Source of the DNA: Clostridiales bacterium
GTDB lineage: Bacteria; Bacillota; Clostridia; Christensenellales; Aristaeellaceae
Length of the DNA stretch: 64,000 nt
Reading direction: 5' to 3'
Assembly: GCA_004557905.1 (NCBI GenBank)
Contig: SFFH01000037.1
Span: 1 to 64,000, forward strand
Position 1 is the stretch's first letter. Each line of letters starts with the position of its first letter. The notes under the pieces are model-generated. The model searched no databases and was not told where the DNA came from. It saw nothing but the letters and a program-made list of their open reading frames with translations. Shown piece after piece: positions 48,138 through 56,521 of this stretch. A program made the position numbers and the translations under genes.

Positions 48138-49445
48138 ATGGACATTCACGAGCTGCGCGAGCTGATGCTGGATATCGAATGCATGACCGTGCTGCGCCAT
48201 GTGATGGACAGGTCGGCCATGTCCGCGCTGTACCGTCTGGTGTGCGACTGCGCGGGCGACGGCTGCTCTGAGGAGGAACTGACCTACGCCTACTGCGAGG
48301 TCTACAACGCCTGGCTGACGGCAGCCGCGCAGGGAAAGAGCGGTTTTGCCCGCGCTGCGCTGGAGGCGGTGCTCTTTGAGGAGAGCCCGGTGGCGGCGAT
48401 GTGTGCCCGCGTGGACGCGAGCGCCCTGCCGTACAGCGTGATGAACGCGCTGGGCCACGACCTGGAGGTGCTCGGCCGGCTGACGGCCATCGATCCCGCG
48501 ATGTTCATGCTGCTGTGCGAGCGCGCGGGCCTGTCCGGCAAGCTGGCGGCGCGCCTGCCGATGTGGGAGCCGGCGCTGGGCGCGCAGCAGTTCGATCCGC
48601 GCGTGGACGCGGACATGCTCACCCGCGAGGGTGCGCGACGCGTGGCGGCGTTCTTCCGCAAGCACGGCACCGGCCTGTTCGCCTCCTGCCCGGGCTCAAC
48701 CTGGGTGGGCGTGAGCGAGAAGTATCCGCTGGGCCTGCGCGGCATCACGAAGCCGGACCCCATCCGCCTGGAGGACATGGTGCTCTACGAGAAGGAGCGC
48801 GGCACGCTGGTGGAGAACACCCGGCGGCTGCTCGCGGGCCATCAGGCGTGCAACATCCTGCTCTACGGCGACAAGGGCACCGGCAAGAGCGCCACGGTCA
48901 AGGCGCTGCTCTCGAGCATGTGGCTTGACGGCTTGCGCATCGTCGAGGTGCCGCTGGCGCACCTGACCAACCTGCCCACGATCTTCTCCATCTTGCGCGA
49001 GCAGCCGGGCAAGTTCATCGTGTTCGTGGACGATCTGGCCTTCAGCGATTCCTGCCCGGAGTACACCGCGCTCAAGACGGTGCTCGAGGGCGGCCTGGAG
49101 GCGCGACCGGAGAACGTCGTGGTCTACGCGACGAGCAACCGCCGCAACATCGTGCGGCAGCGCTTCTCCGAGCGGCAGGACGACGTGAACGAGCGCGACA
49201 CGCTGGAGGAGAAGTTCTCCCTGGCGGACCGCTTCGATCTGCGGCTCACCTTCAAGGCGCCGACGCAGGAGGAATACTTCACCATCTGCCGGGCGCTGCT
49301 GGACGCGCGCGGGCTCTCCTACGACTGGGAGACGCTCATGCCGCGCGCCCGCGCCTGGACGGTCAGCCACAACGGCTGCTCCCCGCGCATCGCGCGCCAG
49401 TTTGTCGATCTCATCGAGGGCGAGATGGCGCAGGAACAGGCATAA
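48138..49445 (+). CDS. DUF815 AAA-type ATPase
   Basis: 435 residues; ATG with AAAGGAG upstream. The N-terminal 190 residues are helical. The DUF815 ATPase core follows: VLYEKERGTLVENTRRLLAGHQACNILLYGDKGTGKSATVKALL (Walker A near 245-252), Walker B KFIVFVDDLAFSD, sensor VVVYATSNRRNIVRQRFSER and a DRFDLRLTFKAPTQEEY region. Family members are bacterial AAA+ proteins of uncertain role. It is adjacent to argS but no functional link is known. A terminator follows. Confidence 0.9.
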   Translation: MDIHELRELMLDIECMTVLRHVMDRSAMSALYRLVCDCAGDGCSEEELTYAYCEVYNAWLTAAAQGKSGFARAALEAVLFEESPVAAMCARVDASALPYSVMNALGHDLEVLGRLTAIDPAMFMLLCERAGLSGKLAARLPMWEPALGAQQFDPRVDADMLTREGARRVAAFFRKHGTGLFASCPGSTWVGVSEKYPLGLRGITKPDPIRLEDMVLYEKERGTLVENTRRLLAGHQACNILLYGDKGTGKSATVKALLSSMWLDGLRIVEVPLAHLTNLPTIFSILREQPGKFIVFVDDLAFSDSCPEYTALKTVLEGGLEARPENVVVYATSNRRNIVRQRFSERQDDVNERDTLEEKFSLADRFDLRLTFKAPTQEEYFTICRALLDARGLSYDWETLMPRARAWTVSHNGCSPRIARQFVDLIEGEMAQEQA

Positions 49446-49458
49446 TCCGTGCAAAAGC

Positions 49459-49491
49459 AACGCCGCAGGGGAGAAAGCCCTGCGGCGTTTT
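49459..49491 (+). terminator. Intrinsic terminator of argS-DUF815
   Basis: Stem AACGCCGCAGGG / CCCTGCGGCGTT with GAGAAAG loop and a TTTTT run, 14 bases after the DUF815 stop. Confidence 0.9.
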
Positions 49492-49521
49492 TGCAAAGTG
49501 GAGATTTGAGAAATAAAAATA

Positions 49522-49537
49522 TCCGGAAGCTTCCGGA
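49522..49537. promoter_or_regulatory. Perfect 16-bp palindrome, possible operator
   Basis: TCCGGAAGCTTCCGGA is fully self-complementary and sits 22 bases before the following ATG, between the preceding terminator and the gene. A symmetric site without a loop is more like a protein-binding site than a terminator. Confidence 0.5.
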
Positions 49538-49558
49538 ATGTGGAGGATATCGGGAGAA

Positions 49559-50062
49559 ATGAGCGCCAAAAAGAGGAAAAAATGGATATTCAGTGCCGTG
49601 AGCCTGCTGGTTGGCGCCGCCTGCGCGCTGGTGCTGGGCGCGGTGTTCTACGGCGCAATGGCCTACCAGCTTGCGGGCGGCGAGGCGGCGCAGACCGGAG
49701 CAGCGCAGGCAGAGGGCACGCTGGCGCTTGGCGATGCGCAGCCGGTGTCCGAACAGACGCTTGAGGAGCGCCATGGCGGGCAGGACTGCACGGTGCTCGT
49801 GCGCCTGTATGAGATGGAGGATGGCACGCAGGCTGAGGCGATCACCGCGCAGCCTGCGGCGTACATCGAACGGCTGTCCGAGGAGAAGTGGACGGCGCAG
49901 CTGATCACGGGCTTTGTGCTCGCCGGGATGGACGCGGTGTACGCCGTGCGCGGGGAGGAAGCGATGCTCTGCGCCCGGGAGGGGAATACGGTCTATGCGC
50001 TCCTTTCGCAGGCGGACGAGCAGACACTCTACGCGCTGGGCGCGTCAGCCACAGTAGAATAA
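49559..50062 (+). CDS. Membrane-anchored protein of unknown function
   Basis: 167 residues. ATG 49559 is chosen because the basic start SAKKRKKW precedes a single transmembrane helix (IFSAVSLLVGAACALVLGAVFYGAMAY, about 9-35), typical of a type II membrane protein. The ribosome site GGAGG is 12 bases away, a little far. The outer domain (about 130 residues, e.g. DCTVLVRLYEMEDGTQAEAIT, LITGFVLAGMDAVYAVRGEEAMLCAREGNTVYALLSQAD) has alternating short strands. I recognise no family. It has no obvious operon partner. Confidence 0.7.
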   Translation: MSAKKRKKWIFSAVSLLVGAACALVLGAVFYGAMAYQLAGGEAAQTGAAQAEGTLALGDAQPVSEQTLEERHGGQDCTVLVRLYEMEDGTQAEAITAQPAAYIERLSEEKWTAQLITGFVLAGMDAVYAVRGEEAMLCAREGNTVYALLSQADEQTLYALGASATVE

Positions 50063-50084
50063 GGCTCCCTCTCCCTCGGGAGGG

Positions 50085-50126
50085 AAAAGACAACCGGAGG
50101 CGCCGCTGTGACGCTTCCGGTTGTCT
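50085..50126 (-). terminator. Terminator of the cellobiose phosphorylase gene
   Basis: On the minus strand, a stem AGACAACCGGAAGCG / CGCCTCCGGTTGTCT with TCACAGCGG loop is followed by TTTT, just after the stop codon at 50129. Confidence 0.75.
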
Positions 50127-50128
50127 GC

Positions 50129-52564
50129 TTATTCGGATTCCAAAATGGCTTCGACGGTATGCTCCGCACCGCCGTCCGCAGGCAGCACGCCCGAAGCAAC
50201 GGGCCTGCCGTCCATGGTCAGCGTCAGGCATCCCTTTTCGCCGCCCGCGCGATTGACGATGTGGATGTGGTAGATGCTGCCGCGGAACCGGCGCGTCACG
50301 CGCACGTCGGTCATGTCGGACGGCAGGCAGGGGTCGATGCGCAGGCCGTCGTAATCCGGCTTGATGCCCAGGATGCCCTGACTGGCGGCGTAGAACGACC
50401 AGGCGGCGGTGCCGGTCAGCCAGGAGTTCTTCGCCTGCCCGGAGCGCGGCGCGTACGGGCCGGCCACCATCTGGCTGTACACATACGGCTCCGTGTGGTG
50501 CAGCTGCTGATCGGTGATGTACGCCGGACAGGTGCGCCGGTAGATGTCGTAGGCGCGGTCGCCGTGGCCCAGCACGGTCTCCGCCAGCGTGATCCACGGG
50601 TTGTTGTGACAGAAGATGCCGCCATTCTCCTTGTATCCCGGCGGATAGGAGCTGATCTCGCCCAGCTCCACATGGTAGCGCGTGTACGGCGGGGTGAGGA
50701 TGGCCACGCCGTGCTCGCTGAGCAGACGCTCGCGCACGGAGTCAAGCGCGCGCTGCGCATAGCCCTGCTTGACACCCACGCCGGCCATCACCAGGAAGCC
50801 CTGCGGCTCGATGTAGATCTGTCCCTCGTCGCACTCGTGCGAGCCGATCTTGCGCCCGAACGCGTCGTACGCGCGCAGGAACCACGCGCCGTCCCAGCCG
50901 TGCGCAAGCACCGCCTGCTCCATGGCATCGCGGCTGGCGGCGACGGCGTCGGCCTCCTCCTGCCAGCCGTACAGGCGGCAGAGCGCCTCGTAATCCGGAC
51001 AGACGCCCACAAACATGCCCGCGATGAACAGCGATTCCGCCACGCCGGACTCGAAGTTGGCCGTGGTCTGGAAGCTCTCGCCCGGGGTTTCGGAGAAGCA
51101 GTTGAGGTTCAGGCAGTCGTTCCAGTCGGCGCGGCCGATCAGCGGCAGGCCGTGCGGTCCCAGGTGCTCCAGCGTGTAGTGGAAGCTGCGCCGCAGATGC
51201 TCCATCAGCGGCTGGGCCAGCGCTTCGTCGTTGTCAAAGGGCACCGGCTCGGAGAGGATGGATACATCGCCCGTCTCCTTGATGTAGGCCGCGGCGCCGA
51301 AGATCAGCCACAGCGGGTCGTCGTTGAAGCCGGAGCCGACGTCGAAATTGCCACGCTTGGTCAGCGGCTGATACTGGTGGTACGCGCTGCCGTCCGGGAA
51401 CTGCGTCGCCGCGATATCCAGCAGGCGTTCGCGCGCGCGCGCGGGAATCAGATGCACAAAGCCCAGCAGATCCTGCGTGGAATCGCGGAAACCCATGCCG
51501 CGGCCGATGCCGGACTCATAGTAGCTCGCCGAGCGCGACATGTTGAAGGTGACCATGCACTGATACTGGTTAAAGACGTTGACCATGCGGTCGAAGCGCG
51601 GCTCGCCGCTTTGCACCTGACAGGTGGACAGCAACGCGTCCCAGTATTCGCGCAGCTGCGCCAGCGCGCGGTCAAACTGCGCCTCGCTGGCAAACTGGTC
51701 AAGCAGCGCGTACGCAGGGGCCTTGTTGATCACGCCGGGCGCGATGAACTTCTTGTCCTGCGGATTTTCGCAGTAGCCCAGCACGAAGATGAAGCTCACG
51801 CGCTCACCCGGCGCGAGCGTGCCGCGCAGGTGATGACTGCCGATGGGCGCCCAGCCGCTGGCGACCGAGTTGCGGCTGCGCCCCTCAAACACGGCGGCCG
51901 GGTGGTCAAAGCCGTTGTATGCGCCCAGGAAGCTGTCGCGGTCGGTGTCAAAGCCGTCGACCGGCGCGTTCACGGCGTAGACGGCGTAGTGATTGCGGCG
52001 TTCGCGGTACTCGGTCTTGTGGTAGATGGCGCTGCCCTCGATCTCCACCTCGCCGGTGGAGAAGTTGCGCTGGAAATTGGTCGCATCATCCTGTGCATTC
52101 CACAGGCAGAACTCGACAAAGCTGAACAGCGAAACCTCTTTGGCCGTGTCCGTGCGGTTGGTGAGCTCCACGCGCGTCACCAGCGCGTCCACGCCGCGCG
52201 GCACCATCGCGGTCTGACACACGCGCAGGCCGTTCTTTTCGCCGGTGATCATCGTGTAGCCCAGGCCGTGGCGGCACTCGTAGGCGTCCAGCGGGGTCTT
52301 GACCGGCATCCAGCCGGGCGTGAAGACCGTATTGCCGTCCTTGATGTAGAAGTACTGTCCGCCGGCGTCGGTGGGCACGTTGTTGTAGCGGTAGCGGGTG
52401 ATGCGCAGCATGCGCGCGTCCTTATAGAAGCTGTAGCCGCCGCCCGTATTGGACATCAGCGTAAAGAACGCCTCGCTGCCCAGGTAATTGATCCAGGGCG
52501 AGGGCGTGTCCGGCCGGGTGATCACGTATTCCCGGGCCGTGTCGTCAAAATGGCCATACTCCAT
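50129..52564 (-). CDS. Cellobiose phosphorylase (GH94)
   Basis: 811 residues, the usual length of clostridial cellobiose phosphorylase. Splits cellobiose with phosphate into glucose 1-phosphate and glucose in the cytoplasm. Visible family features: MEYGHFDDTAREYVITRPDTPSPWINYLG start, SNTGGGYSFYKDARMLRITRYRYN, the beta-sandwich then (alpha/alpha)6 barrel with ESGIGRGMGFRDSTQDLLGF, catalytic acid Asp483 in GRADWNDCLNLN, and phosphate/substrate loop residues in YPPGYKENGGIFCHNNPW. No signal peptide. Laminaribiose or longer beta-glucan specificity in GH94 cannot be wholly excluded, but the length and motifs fit cellobiose. Divergent from a LacI regulator whose operators flank its promoter. Confidence 0.93.
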   Translation of the reverse strand: MEYGHFDDTAREYVITRPDTPSPWINYLGSEAFFTLMSNTGGGYSFYKDARMLRITRYRYNNVPTDAGGQYFYIKDGNTVFTPGWMPVKTPLDAYECRHGLGYTMITGEKNGLRVCQTAMVPRGVDALVTRVELTNRTDTAKEVSLFSFVEFCLWNAQDDATNFQRNFSTGEVEIEGSAIYHKTEYRERRNHYAVYAVNAPVDGFDTDRDSFLGAYNGFDHPAAVFEGRSRNSVASGWAPIGSHHLRGTLAPGERVSFIFVLGYCENPQDKKFIAPGVINKAPAYALLDQFASEAQFDRALAQLREYWDALLSTCQVQSGEPRFDRMVNVFNQYQCMVTFNMSRSASYYESGIGRGMGFRDSTQDLLGFVHLIPARARERLLDIAATQFPDGSAYHQYQPLTKRGNFDVGSGFNDDPLWLIFGAAAYIKETGDVSILSEPVPFDNDEALAQPLMEHLRRSFHYTLEHLGPHGLPLIGRADWNDCLNLNCFSETPGESFQTTANFESGVAESLFIAGMFVGVCPDYEALCRLYGWQEEADAVAASRDAMEQAVLAHGWDGAWFLRAYDAFGRKIGSHECDEGQIYIEPQGFLVMAGVGVKQGYAQRALDSVRERLLSEHGVAILTPPYTRYHVELGEISSYPPGYKENGGIFCHNNPWITLAETVLGHGDRAYDIYRRTCPAYITDQQLHHTEPYVYSQMVAGPYAPRSGQAKNSWLTGTAAWSFYAASQGILGIKPDYDGLRIDPCLPSDMTDVRVTRRFRGSIYHIHIVNRAGGEKGCLTLTMDGRPVASGVLPADGGAEHTVEAILESE

Positions 52565-52631
52565 GGCGCGTTCGCCTCCTTATTTCAGGAAAGATTCAGG
52601 CAAAACAGTCGGATTTGCGCGGGTTATGTCG

Positions 52632-52641
52632 AAAACGATTT
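52632..52641. promoter_or_regulatory. LacI-type operator half-palindrome site 1
   Basis: AAAACGATTT centred on a CG step, in context GTCGAAAACGATTTAGAC. It lies in the leader of the cellobiose phosphorylase transcript, about 35-45 bases past its -10, where a bound repressor would act as a roadblock. Confidence 0.65.
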
Positions 52642-52675
52642 AGACTGCATCCGTGCGGCAGTCCGGTTTTCCAAC

Positions 52676-52704
52676 AATATACAGCATTTCTTTTGTGAGC
52701 GCAA
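52676..52704 (-). promoter_or_regulatory. Promoter of cellobiose phosphorylase
   Basis: On the minus strand, TTGCGC (52699-52704), a 17-nt spacer and TATATT (52676-52681), flanked by LacI-type sites at 52632 and 52735. Confidence 0.6.
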
Positions 52705-52734
52705 GGGCTTTTTTAAGATTCGACGGTTTGAACG

Positions 52735-52744
52735 AAAACGTATT
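52735..52744. promoter_or_regulatory. LacI-type operator site 2
   Basis: AAAACGTATT in context GAACGAAAACGTATTCGATT. It is between the two divergent promoters, allowing looping with sites 1 and 3. Confidence 0.6.
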
Positions 52745-52850
52745 CGATTTAGATGATCAAAATGACGCGCTTTATGGATAAGTTTTTGTACGGACGAAGT
52801 CTGCTTGACCGGAATCCGGAAAAAACATGATCGATTTGTAAAAAAGTATA

Positions 52851-52879
52851 TTGCATTTTTGAACGGATCGTCGTATAAT
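52851..52879 (+). promoter_or_regulatory. Promoter of the LacI-ABC operon
   Basis: TTGCAT (52851-52856), a 17-nt spacer and TATAAT (52874-52879). Operator site 3 begins ten bases after the -10. Confidence 0.8.
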
Positions 52880-52888
52880 GAGGTCACG

Positions 52889-52898
52889 AAAACGTTTT
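52889..52898. promoter_or_regulatory. LacI-type operator site 3
   Basis: AAAACGTTTT, a perfect palindrome around CG, at the transcription start region of the lacI-type gene: classic position for autorepression. Confidence 0.75.
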
Positions 52899-52926
52899 AG
52901 CCCATTTGAAAGCGTGGTGAACTCCC

Positions 52927-53946
52927 GTGGCCGTGACCATCAAGGAGCTGTCTGCGGCCTGCGGGCTGTCCGTTTCCACCGTGAGCAAGGCGCTCAACGA
53001 CTATCCTGACGTTTCCAGCGAGACGCGCGCGCTGGTGCGCGCCACCGCCGAGAGGCTGGGCTATCGCCCCAGCGCCCTGGCGCGCGGGCTGAAGATCGGA
53101 CGCACCTTCAACCTGGGCGTTCTCTTTGACACCGAAGACGGCGGCCTGACCCACAACTACTTTTCGCCCGTGCTCGAGGCCTTCAAATCCGAGGCCGAGC
53201 GCCGCGGCTACGATATCGCCTTCATCACCCACCACCTGGGCAGCAGCCCGATGACGTACCTGGAGCACTGCCTCTACCGCAACGTCGACGGCGTGTGCAT
53301 CGTCTGCTCCAAGTTTGAGGAGCCCGAGGTGGTCGAGCTGGTTTCCGGCCCGCTGCCGGTGGTGACGGTCGACCACGTCTTCCACGGGCACAGCTGCGTG
53401 GAGTCCGAAAACCGCCAGGGCATGACCGCGCTGACGCAGCACATCCTCTCCATGGGGCACAGGCGCGTTGCCTACATCCAGGGCAACAGCGCCTCCGTCA
53501 CCGCCGTGCGCCTGACCAGCTTTCTGCGCACGATGCACGAGGCGGGCATCGAGGTGCCGGAGGACTATCTCGTGCACAGCATCTACCACAATCCCGCCGC
53601 CGCCCGCGCCGCCACCGAGCAGCTGCTCGCCCTGCCCGAGCGCCCGACCTGCATCATCATGTCCGACGACTACGCCGCGCTGGGGGGCATGGAGGCCATC
53701 CGCGCGCACGGCCTGCGCATCCCGGAGGACATCTCCGTGGCCGGCTACGACGGCGTGCCGCTTTTGCAGATGTGCCGCCCGAAGCTGACCACCGTCGCCC
53801 AGGACACCGCCGCCATCGGCGCGGCCGCCGCGCGCAAGCTCGTGCACCTCATCGAGCAGCCCCGCACCACCTTCCAGGAGACCGTCTCCATCCCGTGCCG
53901 GCTGATCCCGGGCGAGACGGTCGGCCCCGCGCCAAAGGGCGCATGA
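52927..53946 (+). CDS. LacI-family transcriptional regulator
   Basis: 339 residues, GTG start. The N-terminal helix-turn-helix is VTIKELSAACGLSVSTVSKALNDYPDVS, with hinge helix ERLGYRPSALARGLK near residues 46-60. The periplasmic-binding-like ligand domain follows (NLGVLFDTEDG, RNVDGVCIVCS, PVVTVDHVFHGHSCVESENRQGM, RRVAYIQGN, DISVAGYDGVPL). It probably senses cellobiose or a related sugar and controls the divergent phosphorylase and the ABC genes downstream; three AAAACG-type operators lie in the intergenic region. There is 63 bp to the binding-protein gene. Confidence 0.93.
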   Translation: MAVTIKELSAACGLSVSTVSKALNDYPDVSSETRALVRATAERLGYRPSALARGLKIGRTFNLGVLFDTEDGGLTHNYFSPVLEAFKSEAERRGYDIAFITHHLGSSPMTYLEHCLYRNVDGVCIVCSKFEEPEVVELVSGPLPVVTVDHVFHGHSCVESENRQGMTALTQHILSMGHRRVAYIQGNSASVTAVRLTSFLRTMHEAGIEVPEDYLVHSIYHNPAAARAATEQLLALPERPTCIIMSDDYAALGGMEAIRAHGLRIPEDISVAGYDGVPLLQMCRPKLTTVAQDTAAIGAAAARKLVHLIEQPRTTFQETVSIPCRLIPGETVGPAPKGA

Positions 53947-54009
53947 CCCGCAGATTCACCTTCCGCGAACCAAACGGGAAGGATGAACAATAAAAAGGAG
54001 GTAACACTC

Positions 54010-55356
54010 ATGAAAAAAATCGTTGCCCTGATCATGGCCATCATGATGGTGTGCTCTCTGGTTCCCGCGATGGCGGAAGCCTACACCACCGATTTTGATG
54101 TCCCTGCCACCGGCGAAAAGTTCGTCATCTACGCCTGGAACGATGAGTTCAAGGGCATGCTCCAGAATTACTACATCCCGGCCGTCGGCGGCACCGTCGC
54201 GGAGGATGGCACCATGACCCTGCCCAACGGCGACCAGATCGAGTTCGTCGTCAACCCCAATGACAACGGCGTCTATCAGCAGAAGCTGGATGCGGCGCTC
54301 TCTGCCGGCGAGCACATCGACATGTTCCTCATTGAGGCGGATTACGCGCTCAAGTATGTCGATTCCGAGTACACCCTCCCGCTCGAGGAGATCGGCATCA
54401 CGGCGGATCAGCTGGCCAAGCAGTATCCCTACACCGTGACCGTCGCCACCGACAGCAACGGCCAGATCAAGGGCTCCTCCTGGCAGGCGGCCCCCGGCCT
54501 GTTCCTCTATCGCCGCAGCCTCGCTGAGAAGTACCTCGGCGTGAAGACCCCGGAGGAGATGCAGGAGAAGGTCAAGGATTGGGATACCTTCCTGGCGACC
54601 GCACGCGAGGTGAACGAGAAGTCCGCCGGCGCGACCAAGCTGATCCCGTCCAACGGCGACGTGTGGCAGGTTGTCCGCACGGTGCGCTCCACCCCGTGGG
54701 TTGATGACGAGATGAACCTCGTGATCGACGACCAGGTCAAGTGGTACTTCGACTTTGCCAAGACCCTGCGCGACGAGAACCTCACCGCTATGGCCAATCC
54801 GTGGAGCGAGGCGTGGAACGCCGGCGTCGGCAACGACTCCATCATGGGCTACTTCTTCTCCACCTGGGGCATCCAGTGGACGATGGTCGGCAACTCCGGC
54901 GGCTCCAAGCCCGGCGAGGGCACCTATGGCGACTGGGCTGCCGTCAACGGCCCGCAGCCGTACTACTGGGGCGGCACCTGGCTGACCGCCGCGACCACCT
55001 GCTCCAACAAGGCGCTGGCCAAGGACATCATCGAGTACTTCACCATCGAAACCGGCTCCATGCAGGACTACTGCCTCAAGTCCAAGGACTATGTCAACAA
55101 CACCGAAGCGATCCAGGCGATCATCGACGCCGGCTTCTCCTTTGACTTCCTGGGCGGCCAGGATCACTACAGCCTGTTCCAGGCCGTGACCCCGCTGATC
55201 GACATCTCCGCGATGAGCGCCTACGACCAGAACATCAACATCTGCATGGATGCTGAGGTCAACGCTTACGCCTCCGGCGAAAAGGATTACGAGACCGCGA
55301 TTCAGGACTTCAAGGATGCCGTCGTGGACCTGTATCCGGAGCTGACCGCCGAGTAA
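54010..55356 (+). CDS. Sugar ABC transporter substrate-binding protein (family 1)
   Basis: 448 residues. ATG 54010 follows AAAAGGAGG and begins a signal peptide (KKIVALIMAIMMVCSLVPAMA). It lacks a clear lipobox; the only Cys, at about residue 15, is inside the hydrophobic core, so membrane anchoring is unclear. The binding-protein fold is evident: KFVIYAWNDEFKGMLQNYY, NPNDNGVYQQKLDAALSAGEHIDMFLIEADYAL, GSSWQAAPGLFLYRRSLAEKYLG, and a C-terminal KDYETAIQDFKDAVVDLYPEL. Neighbouring LacI and GH94 genes point to cellobiose or cello-oligosaccharides. Two permeases follow; no ATPase is present. Confidence 0.88.
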   Translation: MKKIVALIMAIMMVCSLVPAMAEAYTTDFDVPATGEKFVIYAWNDEFKGMLQNYYIPAVGGTVAEDGTMTLPNGDQIEFVVNPNDNGVYQQKLDAALSAGEHIDMFLIEADYALKYVDSEYTLPLEEIGITADQLAKQYPYTVTVATDSNGQIKGSSWQAAPGLFLYRRSLAEKYLGVKTPEEMQEKVKDWDTFLATAREVNEKSAGATKLIPSNGDVWQVVRTVRSTPWVDDEMNLVIDDQVKWYFDFAKTLRDENLTAMANPWSEAWNAGVGNDSIMGYFFSTWGIQWTMVGNSGGSKPGEGTYGDWAAVNGPQPYYWGGTWLTAATTCSNKALAKDIIEYFTIETGSMQDYCLKSKDYVNNTEAIQAIIDAGFSFDFLGGQDHYSLFQAVTPLIDISAMSAYDQNINICMDAEVNAYASGEKDYETAIQDFKDAVVDLYPELTAE

Positions 55357-55413
55357 TCATCCGATTCACTCGTCTGTGCCCGCCTGGTGCGGGCCAGTCC
55401 GATATGATTGACG

Positions 55414-55449
55414 AAGGAGGCTCCTTGAGTGTTCAGGGAGCCTCCCTTG
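55414..55449 (+). terminator. Hairpin between binding protein and permease genes
   Basis: GGAGGCTCC / GGGAGCCTCC stem with an 11-base loop, followed by CTTGCTATTT. Lacking a pure T-run it is likely a partial terminator or mRNA stabiliser that keeps binding-protein expression above that of the permeases. Confidence 0.5.
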
Positions 55450-55504
55450 CTATTTCACCCGGCAGGCAGAACCCTGCCGCACTGCTTGAGGGAGCGTGAA
55501 TCGT

Positions 55505-56452
55505 ATGACAAACAAAGCACCGAAAAAGCGGCACGCCAAGGGCGTGGATACGTCCCGATACGGCTACTTCTTTATTGCCCCGTTTTTCCTGATTTATCTG
55601 GTTTTCCAGGCCTATCCGCTGCTGAACACCATCTATCTGGCGTTCCAGAAATACATGATCACCGGCACCAACAAGGTCATCGGCCCGACGTTTGTGGGCC
55701 TGGCGAATTTCAAAAATGTGCTGGTCAAGGGCAGCACGCTGCAGGCGTTTGAAAACACCGCGGTGATGTGGCTCATCAACTTCATTCCGCAAATTCTGCT
55801 GGCGCTGCTGCTGGCCAAATGGTTCACCGACACGCGGCTCAAGATCCGCGGTCAGGGCGCCTTCAAGGTCATGATCTACATGCCCAACATCATCACGGCC
55901 GCCAGCATTTCCGTATTGTTCTATTCGCTGTTTGCCTATCCGCAGGGCCCGGTCAACTCGCTGCTGGCGCAGCTGGGTGTGATCGACAAAACACTCTATG
56001 CCGACTCCGGCACCGCCGCACTGACGGCCATCTACTTCCTGGAGAAGGGCTGGCACACGCGGCTGATCATCGCGTTCATCAACTTCTGGATGTGGTACGG
56101 CCACACGATGATCGTGCTGATCGCCGGCATGCTGGGCATCTCGCCCAGCCTGTTTGAGGCGGCGGAGGTGGACGGCGCAAGCCCGAACCAGATCTTCACC
56201 AAAATCACGCTGCCGCTGCTCAAGCCGATCCTGCTCTATACGCTCATCACCAGCCTCATCGGCGGCATGCAGATGTACGACATCCCGCAGATGATGCAGA
56301 TGCAGGGCTCCCCGGCCAAGACGATGACCATGACCGTGACCATGTACATCATGGAGCTGGTCTATACGGGCACGAAGGACTATGGCCGCGGCGCGGCGGT
56401 GTCCGTGCTGCTGTTCCTGGTGACGGCGGTGCTGAGCATCATCCTGTTCTAA
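55505..56452 (+). CDS. Sugar ABC permease 1 (UgpA/LacF type), C-terminus frameshifted
   Basis: 315 residues from ATG 55505, ten bases after GAGGGAG. Six helices and the EAA loop EAAEVDGASPNQIFTKITLPLLKPILL. It opens with a basic cytoplasmic segment (KAPKKRHAKGVDTSRYGYFFIAPFFLIYLVFQAYPLL). Translation stops at TAA 56450-56452 right after the last helix (SIILF). If one A of TTCTAATATC is removed, the frame continues F-Y-I-M-RDKDAARERKAQKKARKEARA and ends at TGA 56523-56525, overlapping the next ATG by 4 bp as operon genes here normally do. A one-base insertion (mutation or sequencing error) is therefore likely. The lost tail is cytoplasmic and basic, so the truncated protein may still work. Confidence 0.88.
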   Translation: MTNKAPKKRHAKGVDTSRYGYFFIAPFFLIYLVFQAYPLLNTIYLAFQKYMITGTNKVIGPTFVGLANFKNVLVKGSTLQAFENTAVMWLINFIPQILLALLLAKWFTDTRLKIRGQGAFKVMIYMPNIITAASISVLFYSLFAYPQGPVNSLLAQLGVIDKTLYADSGTAALTAIYFLEKGWHTRLIIAFINFWMWYGHTMIVLIAGMLGISPSLFEAAEVDGASPNQIFTKITLPLLKPILLYTLITSLIGGMQMYDIPQMMQMQGSPAKTMTMTVTMYIMELVYTGTKDYGRGAAVSVLLFLVTAVLSIILF

Positions 56453-56521
56453 TATCATGCGCGATAAAGACGCAGCCCGTGAGCGCAAGGCCCAGAAGAA
56501 AGCGCGCAAGGAGGCGAGAGC

